A stretch of 64,000 nt of DNA from Chryseobacterium luquanense (GCF_026460945.1 NZ_JAOVZV010000002.1:1-64000); one strand, 5' to 3'; counted from the stretch's first letter, positions 28,308 through 37,675 are shown. The notes: generated by a model not told the origin, from the sequence alone. Translations and numbers: made by a program.

Positions 28308-28461
28308 ATAACCAAATTACGTAATTCTCAACAACGAAACAATTAACAATTCCTTAAAGAACCCCCTTTATTTAAACAAAATATTAATCATTTCTTAAAA
28401 TTAAATTAAAAGCCTCACAACTTACAATCTTCATTTTTGCAACAATCTAAAATTAATAAAA

Positions 28462-31400
28462 ATGAAGAACAAATACCTTTTGAGAGGTCTTTTGCCTATT
28501 GCCGCTTTATTTCATGGCGCAGTTTCAGGACAAAACACATTGATCCATTACTGGAACTTTAATACCAACACATCTGTTGCATCAATTACCACGCCTTCAT
28601 CGGCTGCAACATTACAAACCGGAACAATTACAGCTTTTCAAAACGGTACTGCTGATCCTAATACTTTTATTAATTTATCAAGTGCTACTGGTAACGGTTT
28701 TGGCACAATAAACGGAAGAAATGGAGATGCTGCAGGCACCCATTTACGTTATAACAATCCTATCCCTGGAAATATTCAATTTGCTTTGCCTACAACAGGC
28801 TACAACAATGTTGTCGTAAAATTTACAACCAGAAGATCAGGCTCCGGAGCAGGAAAGCAAAAATGGTTTTACTCGATTGACGGAGTAACTTTTTTACCTT
28901 TCACTTATACCGCAAACAACGATCCCGAAGGTGCCGTTTTACCGGTTGACGGAGATCCAACCTTGGTAACCCTTGATTTCTCAAACAACTTTAGCGTAAA
29001 CAACAACCCAAATTTTAGGCTGAAAGTTGAATTTACTGCAGGAGCGGGAGGAACAGTTGGTAACAACAGGTTCGACAATTTCACGGTTGATGCTACGGCT
29101 ATGAGCGGAGTTGATACTACTCCACCAACGGTTGCTTATTTGCCTGCAAACAATGTAAATAACGCTTCAACAACAGTAAATCCTACCATTACTTTTAATG
29201 AAAATGTAAGATTAATTGACAACTCTGCGATTACTGCTGCAAATGCACAAAATCTTGTAGAATTAAGATTAAATAACTCAACAGGAACAGTTGTTCCGTT
29301 TACGACAACATTTGCAAATAATGCAATCACAGTAATTCCTACAACAGCACTGCTTCCAAATCAGGCTTATTATTTAGCCTTAAAACCAAATATGGTGGAA
29401 GATACAAGTGATAATGCAGTTACAACCACAACATCAAGCACTTTCACAACAGCAGGAACGAGCGTTTCTTTAGATAAAACTTTAGTTAAAGTAAACGAAA
29501 ATGCAGGAACTTTAGCCTTTAAAATAAATGTTACAAATCCTTCGAATGCGACGGTAAATTTAGTAGCAAAAGCTGCTTACGGTACAGCAAATGCAAGTGA
29601 TTATACATTTACAAACCAAACAATCAACATTACACCTTCTACGACAAGTGTAACGGTAAATATTCCAATTATTGATGATACTTTGGAGGAACAACAGGCT
29701 GAATATTTTGTTTTAAGTCTTGAAAATCCTGTTGGAACAACGATTACAGGAGATACTTCTTCTACAGTTTATATTATTGATAATGATAAAGCTGCACCTG
29801 TTCCATCAAATCCAAATATGTTAAGCTATATTGGAAGTTTTGACCCTTCAGGAAACAGTACAAGTTCTACAGAAATTGTTGTTCATGATCCTGCAACTCA
29901 GAGATTATTTACGATTAGTTCTTTAACGGACGTTTTTGATATTATTAATTTTTCCAATCCGCTATCTCCATCAGTTATTCAAACGGTGGATATGCTTCCT
30001 TATGGCGGAATTACAAGTATTGCCGTTAAAAACGGAATTGTAGCTGTAGCTTCACCAAACGCAACTAATCCTCAAGGAAATGGTTCTGTTGTTTTCTTTA
30101 CTACGAATGGAGTATTCTTGAAGCAGGTTACTGTAGGAGTTTTACCCGATATGATTACTTTCACTCCGGACGGAAACAAAATAATGACAGCAAATGAAGG
30201 AGAACCAAACGATGCTTACACAGTAGATCCGGAAGGTTCTATCAGTATTATTGATATTTCCGGAGGGATTTCAAATTTAACACAATCAAATGTTACCACG
30301 CTTTCTTTGACACCATTTAACGGACAAGAAGCAACTTTAGCTCTTACGGGCGGAAGAAAAGTAAAATCTACGAGCACTTTAGCTCAGGATCTTGAACCGG
30401 AATACATTACAATCAGTCCGGATAGCCAGAAAGCTTGGGTTTCTTGTCAGGAAAACAATGCCATTATTGAGGTTAATTTAGCAACAAATACTTTAGGAAA
30501 TATTTGGGGATTAGATAAAAAAGACATGAGTCTTCCAGGAAATGGTTTCGATGCTTCAGACAACAATGGAGAAGTTCTAATTGCAAACTGGCCTGTAAAA
30601 ACATACTACAATCCGGATGCGATGGCATCTTTCAAAGTTGGAAATACCAATTACCTGGTTACAGCGAATGAAGGAGATGAAAAAGATTTAGGCGGATTCA
30701 GTGAAAGAACGACAGTTGGAGCCAACGGATACACTTTAGATTCAGCAATTTTCCCGAATGCATCTATTTTGAAAGCTTCGCATAATTTGGGAAGATTCAG
30801 AGTAACCAACGTAAACGGAAATACAGATGGTGACGCAGATTTTGAAGAAATTCATGCTTTGGGAGCTCGTTCATTCTCAATTTTCAATGCAGACACCAAA
30901 CAGTTGGTTTTCGATAGTGGAGATCAGTTTGAAAGACACACCGCAGCTTACCATCCTTTGATTTTCAATGCAGATAATGAAGCAAACGGTGCAAAAAGCA
31001 GAAGCCGCGCAAAAGGTCCTGAACCGGAAGGCGTTACTTTAGGCACCATCGGAACTCAGACATTTGCATTCATTACTCTGGAAAGAACCGGAGGTGTGAT
31101 GGTTTACAACGTTACAGACCCAAATAATGCAACTTTTGTAGATTATAAACATTCAAGATCTACTTCTGCATTTGGTGGAGACAACGGTCCGGAAGGAATT
31201 ACTTACATTCCACCAGCAAATATGAATAACGGAAAAGGTTATATCATCGTTGCCAACGAAATCAGTGGAACTTTATCGATGTATGAAGTAATGACTTCTC
31301 CAACTTTAGCTACTGGCGAAGTTAAGCCTGAAAAAGCAACTTTCAATATCTTCCCGAATCCTGTGAACAAAGGAAATACTCTATATTTCAACAGAGCTCA

Positions 31401-31542
31401 GGGTTATGAATTATACGATATGAGCGGAAAACTTCTTGGAAAAGAGAAATCTGCCCTAACCATCGACACCTCAAAACTAAATACCGGAGTTTATCTAATT
31501 AAAGCTTCAGAAGGTGAAGTGAAAAGAGTAATTGTGAAGTAA
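28462..31542 (+). CDS. T9SS-secreted choice-of-anchor-I domain protein
   Basis: A 1026-residue exported protein with signal peptide 1-23. It has an N-terminal beta-rich domain opening with LIHYWNFNT (about 24-215), an SbsA/Ig-like domain (about 220-330), a Calx-beta domain (about 333-440) and a choice-of-anchor-I beta-propeller-like domain (about 450-945) with MTANEGEPNDAYTVDPEGS. The C-terminal T9SS sorting domain occupies about 952-1026. Relatives are annotated as alkaline-phosphatase or surface glycoproteins, often with metal-dependent phosphoesterase activity, which cannot be proven here. The last 75 codons nearly copy those of the next gene. Confidence 0.85.
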   Translation: MKNKYLLRGLLPIAALFHGAVSGQNTLIHYWNFNTNTSVASITTPSSAATLQTGTITAFQNGTADPNTFINLSSATGNGFGTINGRNGDAAGTHLRYNNPIPGNIQFALPTTGYNNVVVKFTTRRSGSGAGKQKWFYSIDGVTFLPFTYTANNDPEGAVLPVDGDPTLVTLDFSNNFSVNNNPNFRLKVEFTAGAGGTVGNNRFDNFTVDATAMSGVDTTPPTVAYLPANNVNNASTTVNPTITFNENVRLIDNSAITAANAQNLVELRLNNSTGTVVPFTTTFANNAITVIPTTALLPNQAYYLALKPNMVEDTSDNAVTTTTSSTFTTAGTSVSLDKTLVKVNENAGTLAFKINVTNPSNATVNLVAKAAYGTANASDYTFTNQTINITPSTTSVTVNIPIIDDTLEEQQAEYFVLSLENPVGTTITGDTSSTVYIIDNDKAAPVPSNPNMLSYIGSFDPSGNSTSSTEIVVHDPATQRLFTISSLTDVFDIINFSNPLSPSVIQTVDMLPYGGITSIAVKNGIVAVASPNATNPQGNGSVVFFTTNGVFLKQVTVGVLPDMITFTPDGNKIMTANEGEPNDAYTVDPEGSISIIDISGGISNLTQSNVTTLSLTPFNGQEATLALTGGRKVKSTSTLAQDLEPEYITISPDSQKAWVSCQENNAIIEVNLATNTLGNIWGLDKKDMSLPGNGFDASDNNGEVLIANWPVKTYYNPDAMASFKVGNTNYLVTANEGDEKDLGGFSERTTVGANGYTLDSAIFPNASILKASHNLGRFRVTNVNGNTDGDADFEEIHALGARSFSIFNADTKQLVFDSGDQFERHTAAYHPLIFNADNEANGAKSRSRAKGPEPEGVTLGTIGTQTFAFITLERTGGVMVYNVTDPNNATFVDYKHSRSTSAFGGDNGPEGITYIPPANMNNGKGYIIVANEISGTLSMYEVMTSPTLATGEVKPEKATFNIFPNPVNKGNTLYFNRAQGYELYDMSGKLLGKEKSALTIDTSKLNTGVYLIKASEGEVKRVIVK

Positions 31543-31600
31543 AATCTTCATATTTGATTTTAATGAAGCCTCGGAAATTTTTTCCGGGGCTTTTTTGTTT
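31318..31600 (+). repeat. Copy A of duplicated T9SS-CTD and terminator cassette
   Basis: The last 75 codons of the choice-of-anchor-I gene and the following 3' region match copy B at 32823-33100. By hand I count 19 base differences in the 225 coding bases, of which only five change the residue (A to S, T to N, V to G, A to T, K to E). The similarity continues through ATATTTGATTTT and the terminator. Confidence 0.9.
31566..31597 (+). terminator. Terminator of the choice-of-anchor-I gene
   Basis: A 12-bp stem with one T-G pair (31566-31577 with 31581-31592) and a 3-base loop, followed by TTTTTT. It is homologous to the terminator at 33070. Confidence 0.85.
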
Positions 31601-31633
31601 AATAAATAAGACTTATCAACTTAAAAAAAATAT

Positions 31634-31641
31634 TATATTTG
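31634..31641 (+). promoter_or_regulatory. -7 element (TATATTTG) of the delta-60 protein gene
   Basis: TATATTTG lies 27 bases before the ATG, so this gene has its own promoter and is not simply read through from the preceding one. Confidence 0.45.
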
Positions 31642-31667
31642 TAAACATTAATAATTAAAACACAATT

Positions 31668-33047
31668 ATGAAAAAGAAATTTACTACTGTGACCGTAGCA
31701 ATGATCTCTGCATTTTATCTTAATCTTAACGCACAAACAATTAATTTAGATACATCTTTTGGAAACAATGGAATAGTTTCAATACCATTAACTGGTGAAG
31801 CTGATGATTTGCAGATTATAGAAAGCACCGACAATAAACTTTTTGTTTACGGAAAAGACGTTCCTTCATCTGTTTCATTAACTCCAAATAAAATTTACAA
31901 ACTTAATTTAGATGGAAGCTATGATACTTCTTTTGGGATTGGTGGTACTTTAACGTTACCAAATTATGTGAGCGATTTTACAATAAGACCTCAAGGATCG
32001 GATAAAATTTTAGTTTCATTTCAAAAAACGTCGGAAGATCCATCAGCACAAATAAGTATCAGAAGGTATAATCTAAATAACGGGTCGCTAGATACTGCAT
32101 TTGGTACTGCAGGAGAATTTACCACTACTTTCAATGGAGTCAACGGTTTCCGAAACAACAACACCGTAGTTTTATCAGATAGTTCAATCTTATTATCTAC
32201 AGGTACAAGATTTATTAAGCTTTTATCAAACGGCACTACGGATAACAGCTACGGAAATAATGGAATTATTGTACAAAACAATAACGGTTATATATTAAGC
32301 TCTGGTTCAGAAATACTAAATTTTCATAATGATAAAATAAGTAAAACGACATCAACAGGAACAATTGTAAACAGTTTTGGCTCTAATGGAAACTTTACTT
32401 ATCCGGCATCAAGTTATTATTTTTCAAAAATTGACTTCAATAGAAATATTAATTCTTTGGATCTAGACAACAACCTATTTTATAATATCAACACGGCGGG
32501 AAGTCTATCGAGTACGATTAATCTGACCAATGATAATAATACTCTTGATTTCTACAGTAATTTTGTTAATCATGGAAACGAATTTTATTTTGTAGGAGAA
32601 TCAACCTCTGGGCATCCATTTATTTCTCATTATAATAATTCGGGGAATTTGGTGCAAATCAATAATCAAAATTCATACAAAGAAACAGGCATTGATGGGT
32701 CTTACACCTCTCTAATTGTAAAAAACAATTCTATCTACGCGGCAGGAGACAAATACACAGGCAATACATCATACTACATTATTGCTAAATATAATATTTC
32801 AAATACAAGCCTGCCAACTAGCGAAGTTAAGCCCGAGAAATCAAACTTCAATATCTTCCCGAATCCTGTGAACAAAGGAAATACCCTATATTTCAACAGA
32901 GCTCAAGGTTACGAATTGTACGATATGAGCGGAAAACTTCTTGGAAAAGAAAAATCTGCCTTAACGATCGACACTTCAAAACTAAATACCGGAGGTTATT
33001 TAATTAAAACTTCAGAAGGTGAAGTGGAGAGAGTAATTGTAAAGTAA
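31668..33047 (+). CDS. T9SS-secreted delta-60 repeat protein
   Basis: A 459-residue exported protein with signal peptide 1-22 ending in LNAQ. It contains several delta-60/DUF5122-type repeats of the form LDTSFGxxGxV (LDTSFGNNGIVSIP near 26, YDTSFGIGGTLTLP, LDTAFGTAGEFTT, DNSYGNNGIIVQ, NSFGSNGNFTYP), expected to form a beta-propeller. The T9SS sorting domain (about 386-459) is nearly identical to that of the upstream gene. Function is unknown; such repeats are found in large secreted surface proteins. Confidence 0.85.
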   Translation: MKKKFTTVTVAMISAFYLNLNAQTINLDTSFGNNGIVSIPLTGEADDLQIIESTDNKLFVYGKDVPSSVSLTPNKIYKLNLDGSYDTSFGIGGTLTLPNYVSDFTIRPQGSDKILVSFQKTSEDPSAQISIRRYNLNNGSLDTAFGTAGEFTTTFNGVNGFRNNNTVVLSDSSILLSTGTRFIKLLSNGTTDNSYGNNGIIVQNNNGYILSSGSEILNFHNDKISKTTSTGTIVNSFGSNGNFTYPASSYYFSKIDFNRNINSLDLDNNLFYNINTAGSLSSTINLTNDNNTLDFYSNFVNHGNEFYFVGESTSGHPFISHYNNSGNLVQINNQNSYKETGIDGSYTSLIVKNNSIYAAGDKYTGNTSYYIIAKYNISNTSLPTSEVKPEKSNFNIFPNPVNKGNTLYFNRAQGYELYDMSGKLLGKEKSALTIDTSKLNTGGYLIKTSEGEVERVIVK

Positions 33048-33100
33048 AATTTTCATATTTGATTTTGCTAAGCCTCGGGATTTTCCGGGGCTTTTTTGTG
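32823..33100 (+). repeat. Copy B of duplicated T9SS-CTD and terminator cassette
   Basis: This is the counterpart of 31318-31600. Sequence similarity stops sharply just upstream of the GAAGTTAAGCC junction, where the two proteins have unrelated domains, and ends just after the terminator T-run. This makes the sorting domain plus 3' end look like one movable unit. Confidence 0.9.
33070..33097 (+). terminator. Terminator of the delta-60 protein gene
   Basis: A 9-bp stem (33070-33078 with 33085-33093) and a 6-base loop, followed by TTTTTT. It is homologous to the terminator at 31566 but with a shortened A/T inner stem. Confidence 0.85.
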
Positions 33101-33117
33101 GAATAAAACTAGTCGTA

Positions 33118-33165
33118 AACCTTGTCAAGGTTAATATACTGAGCGATTATAACCTTGACAAGGTT
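33118..33165. repeat. Palindromic intergenic repeat (AACCTTGTCAAGGTT type)
   Basis: Two 15-base arms, AACCTTGTCAAGGTT at 33118-33132 and AACCTTGACAAGGTT at 33151-33165, are exact reverse complements of each other and each is nearly palindromic. They can fold into a cruciform or two small hairpins. Related words occur at 63326-63430. Confidence 0.85.
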
Positions 33166-33183
33166 GGGTGATATTTTCAAAAA

Positions 33184-33210
33184 AAAGACAGACCCAAAAA
33201 GTCTGTCTTT
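33184..33210 (-). terminator. Terminator of the mrp-nifU operon
   Basis: A 10-bp stem (33184-33193 with 33201-33210) with a 7-base loop and an A-run on the left that gives eight Ts on the minus strand. It lies 23 bases after the NifU-type stop. Confidence 0.85.
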
Positions 33211-33232
33211 AAAAAATATATCGTCGTATTTT

Positions 33233-33481
33233 TTACTCTACATTCACTACCTTTTCAATTTCGGGAGCGTGTTGCTTGATGGTATTTTCTACCCCTAATT
33301 TCAATGTTGAGAAATTAAGAGAGCAACCTGAACAGTTTCCCAGAAGTTTTACAAAAACGGTATTATCTTTTACATCTAAAAGCTCGATATCGCCACCGTC
33401 TTTGTTCAAAAACGGACGAATGCTTTCCAGAGCTTCCAATACCTTGGTTACAGTTTGTTCGTGTGCTATATTTGTCTCCAT
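33233..33481 (-). CDS. NifU-type C-terminal domain iron-sulfur scaffold protein
   Basis: An 82-residue single-domain NifU/Nfu protein. The ATG at 33481 is preferred; the frame runs on to 33541 but that part overlaps the upstream gene. The key motif GNCSGCSLNFSTLK holds the CxxC that binds a transferable 4Fe-4S cluster, and FLNKDGGDIELLD is the usual N-terminal signature. The Mrp/ApbC-type ATPase gene ends 41 bases upstream, so both belong to a cluster-delivery operon. Confidence 0.93.
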   Translation of the reverse strand: METNIAHEQTVTKVLEALESIRPFLNKDGGDIELLDVKDNTVFVKLLGNCSGCSLNFSTLKLGVENTIKQHAPEIEKVVNVE

Positions 33482-33522
33482 ATTCGAATTTGGTTTTTCA
33501 AAAATTAATTTGAAATCATTAT

Positions 33523-34626
33523 TTATTTTTTCGGTGAGCAACCTGCCATTGTCGTGATTTTCACGGCTTCTGTAGGCGGTAAAAATTTGTTTCTTTCTAC
33601 TAAGCTCTCTACCATTTTTCTTGCAGTTTCTGTATAAATTTCTGCAATTTTTGAATTTTCCTGAAGCGCTGCAGGTCTTCCTACATCTCCCGCCTCTCTG
33701 ATGCTCTGAATCAACGGAATTTCTCCCAAGACAGGAATATTTAAATCATCTGCCAGATATTGCGCTCCCTGATTTCCAAAGATATAATATTTATTGTCAG
33801 GTAGTTCTTCCGGCGTAAAATAAGCCATATTTTCTATCAGTCCAAGAACCGGAATGTTGATACTTTCCATATTGAACATTGCAATTCCTTTTCTAACATC
33901 CGCTAAAGCAACGTGTTGAGGCGTACTTACGATCACCGCTCCCGTTACCGGAACTTCCTGAATAATTGATAAATGAATATCTCCAGTTCCAGGAGGAAGA
34001 TCGATTAGTAAGAAATCAAGTTCTCCCCAAGCTGCATCTCTGATCATTTGGTTCAACGCTTTTGAAGCCATTGGCCCTCTCCAGACTACTGCCTGATTGG
34101 CTCCTGAAAAATATCCGATGGAAAGCATTTTCACACCGTAATTTTCGATTGGTTTCATTAAGCTTTTTCCATTCACGTCAACAGAAATCGGCTTCTGTCC
34201 TTCTGTATCGAACATTGTAGGAACAGAAGGTCCGTAAATATCGGCATCTAAAATCCCAACTTTAAAACCCATTTTTGCTAAAGTTACCGCAAGGTTCGCA
34301 GCAACTGTAGACTTACCAACACCTCCTTTTCCGGATGCGATGGCAATAATATTTTGAATTCCAGGGATTTGTTTTCCTTTGATCTGACTTAGCTGAACTT
34401 CGCTTGGCTCGGGAGAAACTATTTTAAGTTTTAAATTGATTTCTTCTCCAAATTCACTTGCGAAAGCCTGTTTCATTGCAGCTTCAAGCTTTTTCTTTTC
34501 GTGCATTGCCGGTGAATGCGCAGTCATATCTATATAAACATCATTCCCCATCAATTGGAAGTTAGAAACCAAGTCGTCTACTTCTATTTCTTTAAGGAAA
34601 TCCTGAATTTTTTCTTTAGTCAACAT
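33523..34626 (-). CDS. Mrp/NBP35 (ApbC) family iron-sulfur carrier ATPase
   Basis: A 367-residue cytosolic P-loop ATPase. The ATG at 34626 begins the family's N-terminal DUF59-like domain (MLTKEKIQDFLKEI); an in-frame ATG 21 bases upstream is less likely. The deviant Walker A SGKGGVGKST and the motif DADIYGPSVPTMF, LIDLPPGTGD are present. The CxxC that holds a bridging cluster in many Mrp proteins is not seen: the equivalent place reads MAYFTPEELPDNKYYIFG. Bacteroidetes members may use other ligands, perhaps the C-terminal AGCS. It delivers clusters to apoproteins, with the NifU-type scaffold downstream. Confidence 0.93.
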   Translation of the reverse strand: MLTKEKIQDFLKEIEVDDLVSNFQLMGNDVYIDMTAHSPAMHEKKKLEAAMKQAFASEFGEEINLKLKIVSPEPSEVQLSQIKGKQIPGIQNIIAIASGKGGVGKSTVAANLAVTLAKMGFKVGILDADIYGPSVPTMFDTEGQKPISVDVNGKSLMKPIENYGVKMLSIGYFSGANQAVVWRGPMASKALNQMIRDAAWGELDFLLIDLPPGTGDIHLSIIQEVPVTGAVIVSTPQHVALADVRKGIAMFNMESINIPVLGLIENMAYFTPEELPDNKYYIFGNQGAQYLADDLNIPVLGEIPLIQSIREAGDVGRPAALQENSKIAEIYTETARKMVESLVERNKFLPPTEAVKITTMAGCSPKK

Positions 34627-34703
34627 AAAAATATAAATTGACCACAAATTTACGGAATTTTTAGCTATTTAGAATCAATAAACATGGTGATAGATAAATT
34701 CTT

Positions 34704-34731
34704 TTGTGAAGCCAAAATTTGTGTATTTTAG
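34704..34731 (+). promoter_or_regulatory. Candidate promoter of the GH92 gene
   Basis: TTG at 34704-34706, 17 bases, then TATTTTAG at 34724-34731, seven of eight matches to TAnnTTTG. It lies 22 bases before the ATG. Confidence 0.45.
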
Positions 34732-34752
34732 GGCGATTTAAATTTAATATCA

Positions 34753-37554
34753 ATGAAGAAAATATTATTCGTTCTTTTAGGATTAATTGCTCATAATTCG
34801 TTTTCACAAAATTATTCGCAATACGTCAATCCTTTTATCGGAACGGGCGGTCATGGCCATACTTTTCCAGGCGCGATCGTACCTTTTGGGATGGTTCAGC
34901 TTTCTCCCGACACAAGAATTGACGGAAGTTGGGATGGCTGCAGCGGCTATCACTATTCAGATTCGGTAATTTACGGTTTCTCGCATACGCATCTGAACGG
35001 AACAGGAGTTTCAGATTATGGTGATATTATGCTGATGCCGACAATGGGAACTCCGGGACTGACTCCGAAAGAATATTCATCCAAATTTTCTCATAAAAAT
35101 GAAAAAGCAACAGCCGGATTTTATTCTGTCAAATTAGACAGACACAACATTGATGTCCGTTTAACCACGACAAAAAGAGTCGGATATCATGAATATAAAT
35201 TCAATAAAGCAGGAAACGCCAACATTGTTTTAGATTTAAATCACAGAGATAAATTGCTGGAAGGTGAAGTGAGAATTATTGACAGCAAAACGATTGAAGT
35301 TTTCAGAAGAAGTGAAGCCTGGGCAACCAACCAATATATTTATTCAAGAATTGAGTTTTCAAAACCGATGAAAATTTCAAAAAAGGAATTTAATGGTAAA
35401 AATGAAAACAATACATTCTCAGGAACCAAATTGACTTTAGCTTTTACAACTGCGGTCAAGGGTGGTGAAAAGATCAGTGTAAAAGTTTCAATTTCTCCAA
35501 CAGGTTACGAAGGTGCAGGAAAAAATATGCTGGCAGAAGGAAAATCAAATGATTTTAATGAAATTCAAACTCAGGCGGTCGCAGACTGGAATAGAGAACT
35601 TTCAAAAATTGAAGTGAAGTCTGACGATAAAGATAAACTCACAGTTTTCTATACCGCAATGTATCATGTTTTCACGCAGCCAAACATCAATATGGATGCT
35701 GACGGAAAATACCGTGGCAGAGACAACAAATTCTACATGGCAAAAGACTTCGGCTACCACTCTGTTTTTTCGCTTTGGGATACGTTCAGAGGTGCACATC
35801 CTCTAATGACTTTGATCGACAGAAAAAGAACGGCAGATTTCGTCAATACTTTTATTAAGCAACGTGAACATGGCGGAAGGATTCCGGTTTGGGAGCTCGC
35901 TTCGAATGAAACGGAATGTATGATTGGTTATCACGGCGTTTCTGTAATCGCAGATGCGATGGCAAAAGGGATTACAGGATTTGATTATGAAAAAGCCTTT
36001 GAAGCATCCAAAAATTCGGCAATGCAGGATATTTTTGGTTTAAGTGCTTACAAGCAAAATAATTACATCAGTATTGATGATGAGCATGAAAGTGTTTCTA
36101 AAACTTTGGAATATGCCTATGACGATTGGTGTATCGCTCAAATGGCAAAAATTTTAAACAAAAAAGACGATTACGAATACTTTATGAAGCGTTCTCAAAA
36201 CTGGAAAAACCTTTACAATCCAAACAACGGTTTTATGCAGGCCAGAAAAAACGGAAACTGGTATGAGCCGTTTGACCCGAGAGAAGTGAATAACAATTAC
36301 ACGGAAGGAAATTCATGGCATTATTCGTACTTCGTTCCGCAGGATATTCCGGGATTAATTCAGGCGCATGGCGGAAAAGAGAAATTTGAACAGTTTATTG
36401 ATGCAATTTTCGCTGCTCCTGATAAAACGACGGGAAGAGAACAAGTGGATATCACTGGTTTAATGGGACAATACGCTCAGGGAAATGAGCCGAGTCATCA
36501 CATCGCTTACCTTTATAATTTCGTCGACAAACCACAAAAAACAGAAGCAAAAATCAAGTACATCCTTGATAATTTCTACAAAAATGCTCCGGATGGTCTG
36601 ATTGGAAATGAAGACTGCGGACAGATGAGTGCATGGTATATTCTGAGCACAATGGGGATTTATTCGGTAACTCCCGGAAAACCTGAATGGGAAACGGTAA
36701 CGCCATATTTTGATGAAATTAAACTTAATCTGGAAGACGGAACGACAAGAATCATCACAAAAAACACTCCTAAAAGTGAACTTAAAAAATTAGGTTTTGA
36801 AAACGTAAAAGTTGCCAAAGATTTAAAATACACCGAACAAACTGCTTCTCCTGTTATTGCTGCAGACAGACTTTTTGATTTCACCACTCAGGTTAAAATC
36901 ACACCTTTGAATGCGAAAGATAAAGTCTACTACATGACGATGGATGAAAATGATGCCAACGTGCGAAAGACTTTTAAAGTGTACAAAGAACCTTTTACCA
37001 TCAACAAAACGACACAAGTTTCAACTTACGCGGAAAGAAGTGGTGAAAAAAGTGCAATCACTACAGCTCATTTCAACAAACGCCCGAATCATTGGGATGT
37101 GACGATCAATGCAACTGCCAATCCTCAGTACACAGCAGGTGGAAAACTGGCAATCATCGACGGAATCAACGGTGACGTAAACTGGAGGAAAGGCGAATGG
37201 CAAGGCTATCAGGGACAAACCGTGGAAGCCATTATTGATTTTAAATCTCCTCAGCAAATGAATCATATTTCCTCAACTTACTTACAGGACAGCCGTGCAT
37301 GGATTTTAATGCCGAAAAAAGTAGAATATTACGCTTCAATGGATGGAAAAACTTTTATTCTTCTGAAAACTCTGGAAAATAACATTGATGCTAAGGATGA
37401 AACCGTTCAGGTGAAAGATTTTGCAACAGACATTCTTCCGACCGAAGCCCGCTATCTGAAAGTAAAAGCGTATCATTTCGGGAAACTTCCTGCATGGCAT
37501 CAGGGAGCAGATGGTGATGCGTATGTTTTTGTGGATGAGATTTCTGTGAAATAA
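34753..37554 (+). CDS. GH92 family alpha-mannosidase
   Basis: A 933-residue exported glycoside hydrolase with signal peptide 1-18. The GH92 N-terminal beta-sandwich begins at YVNPFIGTGGHGHTFPGA (about 23-40) and has GFSHTHLNGTG. The alpha-toroid catalytic domain (about 270-720) carries the family's acid/base and base motifs in GNEPSHHIAYLYN and GNEDCGQMSAWYI. A small beta domain (about 740-800) and a C-terminal discoidin-like (F5/8) domain (about 810-933) follow. GH92 enzymes are calcium-dependent exo-mannosidases that trim N-glycan or yeast mannan. It stands alone, without SusC/SusD. Confidence 0.95.
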   Translation: MKKILFVLLGLIAHNSFSQNYSQYVNPFIGTGGHGHTFPGAIVPFGMVQLSPDTRIDGSWDGCSGYHYSDSVIYGFSHTHLNGTGVSDYGDIMLMPTMGTPGLTPKEYSSKFSHKNEKATAGFYSVKLDRHNIDVRLTTTKRVGYHEYKFNKAGNANIVLDLNHRDKLLEGEVRIIDSKTIEVFRRSEAWATNQYIYSRIEFSKPMKISKKEFNGKNENNTFSGTKLTLAFTTAVKGGEKISVKVSISPTGYEGAGKNMLAEGKSNDFNEIQTQAVADWNRELSKIEVKSDDKDKLTVFYTAMYHVFTQPNINMDADGKYRGRDNKFYMAKDFGYHSVFSLWDTFRGAHPLMTLIDRKRTADFVNTFIKQREHGGRIPVWELASNETECMIGYHGVSVIADAMAKGITGFDYEKAFEASKNSAMQDIFGLSAYKQNNYISIDDEHESVSKTLEYAYDDWCIAQMAKILNKKDDYEYFMKRSQNWKNLYNPNNGFMQARKNGNWYEPFDPREVNNNYTEGNSWHYSYFVPQDIPGLIQAHGGKEKFEQFIDAIFAAPDKTTGREQVDITGLMGQYAQGNEPSHHIAYLYNFVDKPQKTEAKIKYILDNFYKNAPDGLIGNEDCGQMSAWYILSTMGIYSVTPGKPEWETVTPYFDEIKLNLEDGTTRIITKNTPKSELKKLGFENVKVAKDLKYTEQTASPVIAADRLFDFTTQVKITPLNAKDKVYYMTMDENDANVRKTFKVYKEPFTINKTTQVSTYAERSGEKSAITTAHFNKRPNHWDVTINATANPQYTAGGKLAIIDGINGDVNWRKGEWQGYQGQTVEAIIDFKSPQQMNHISSTYLQDSRAWILMPKKVEYYASMDGKTFILLKTLENNIDAKDETVQVKDFATDILPTEARYLKVKAYHFGKLPAWHQGADGDAYVFVDEISVK

Positions 37555-37583
37555 AATTCGAGATTTACAATTTTAAAATAATG

Positions 37584-37614
37584 AAACCTCTTTCGATTTG
37601 GAAGAGGTTTTTTT
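37584..37614 (+). terminator. Terminator of the GH92 gene
   Basis: A 9-bp stem (37584-37592 with 37602-37610) with a 9-base loop, followed by a T-run, 29 bases after the stop. Confidence 0.8.
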
Positions 37615-37675
37615 GGTTTTTATGATTAAATCTTGAGAATTGGATTCTAAAAAAAACGCTGAATTTCTAATGATC

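Noticed and set aside
33276..33557. A 93-codon plus-strand frame opposite the NifU-type gene
   Set aside because: It overlaps a gene with a clear CxxC family signature and has no family match of its own.
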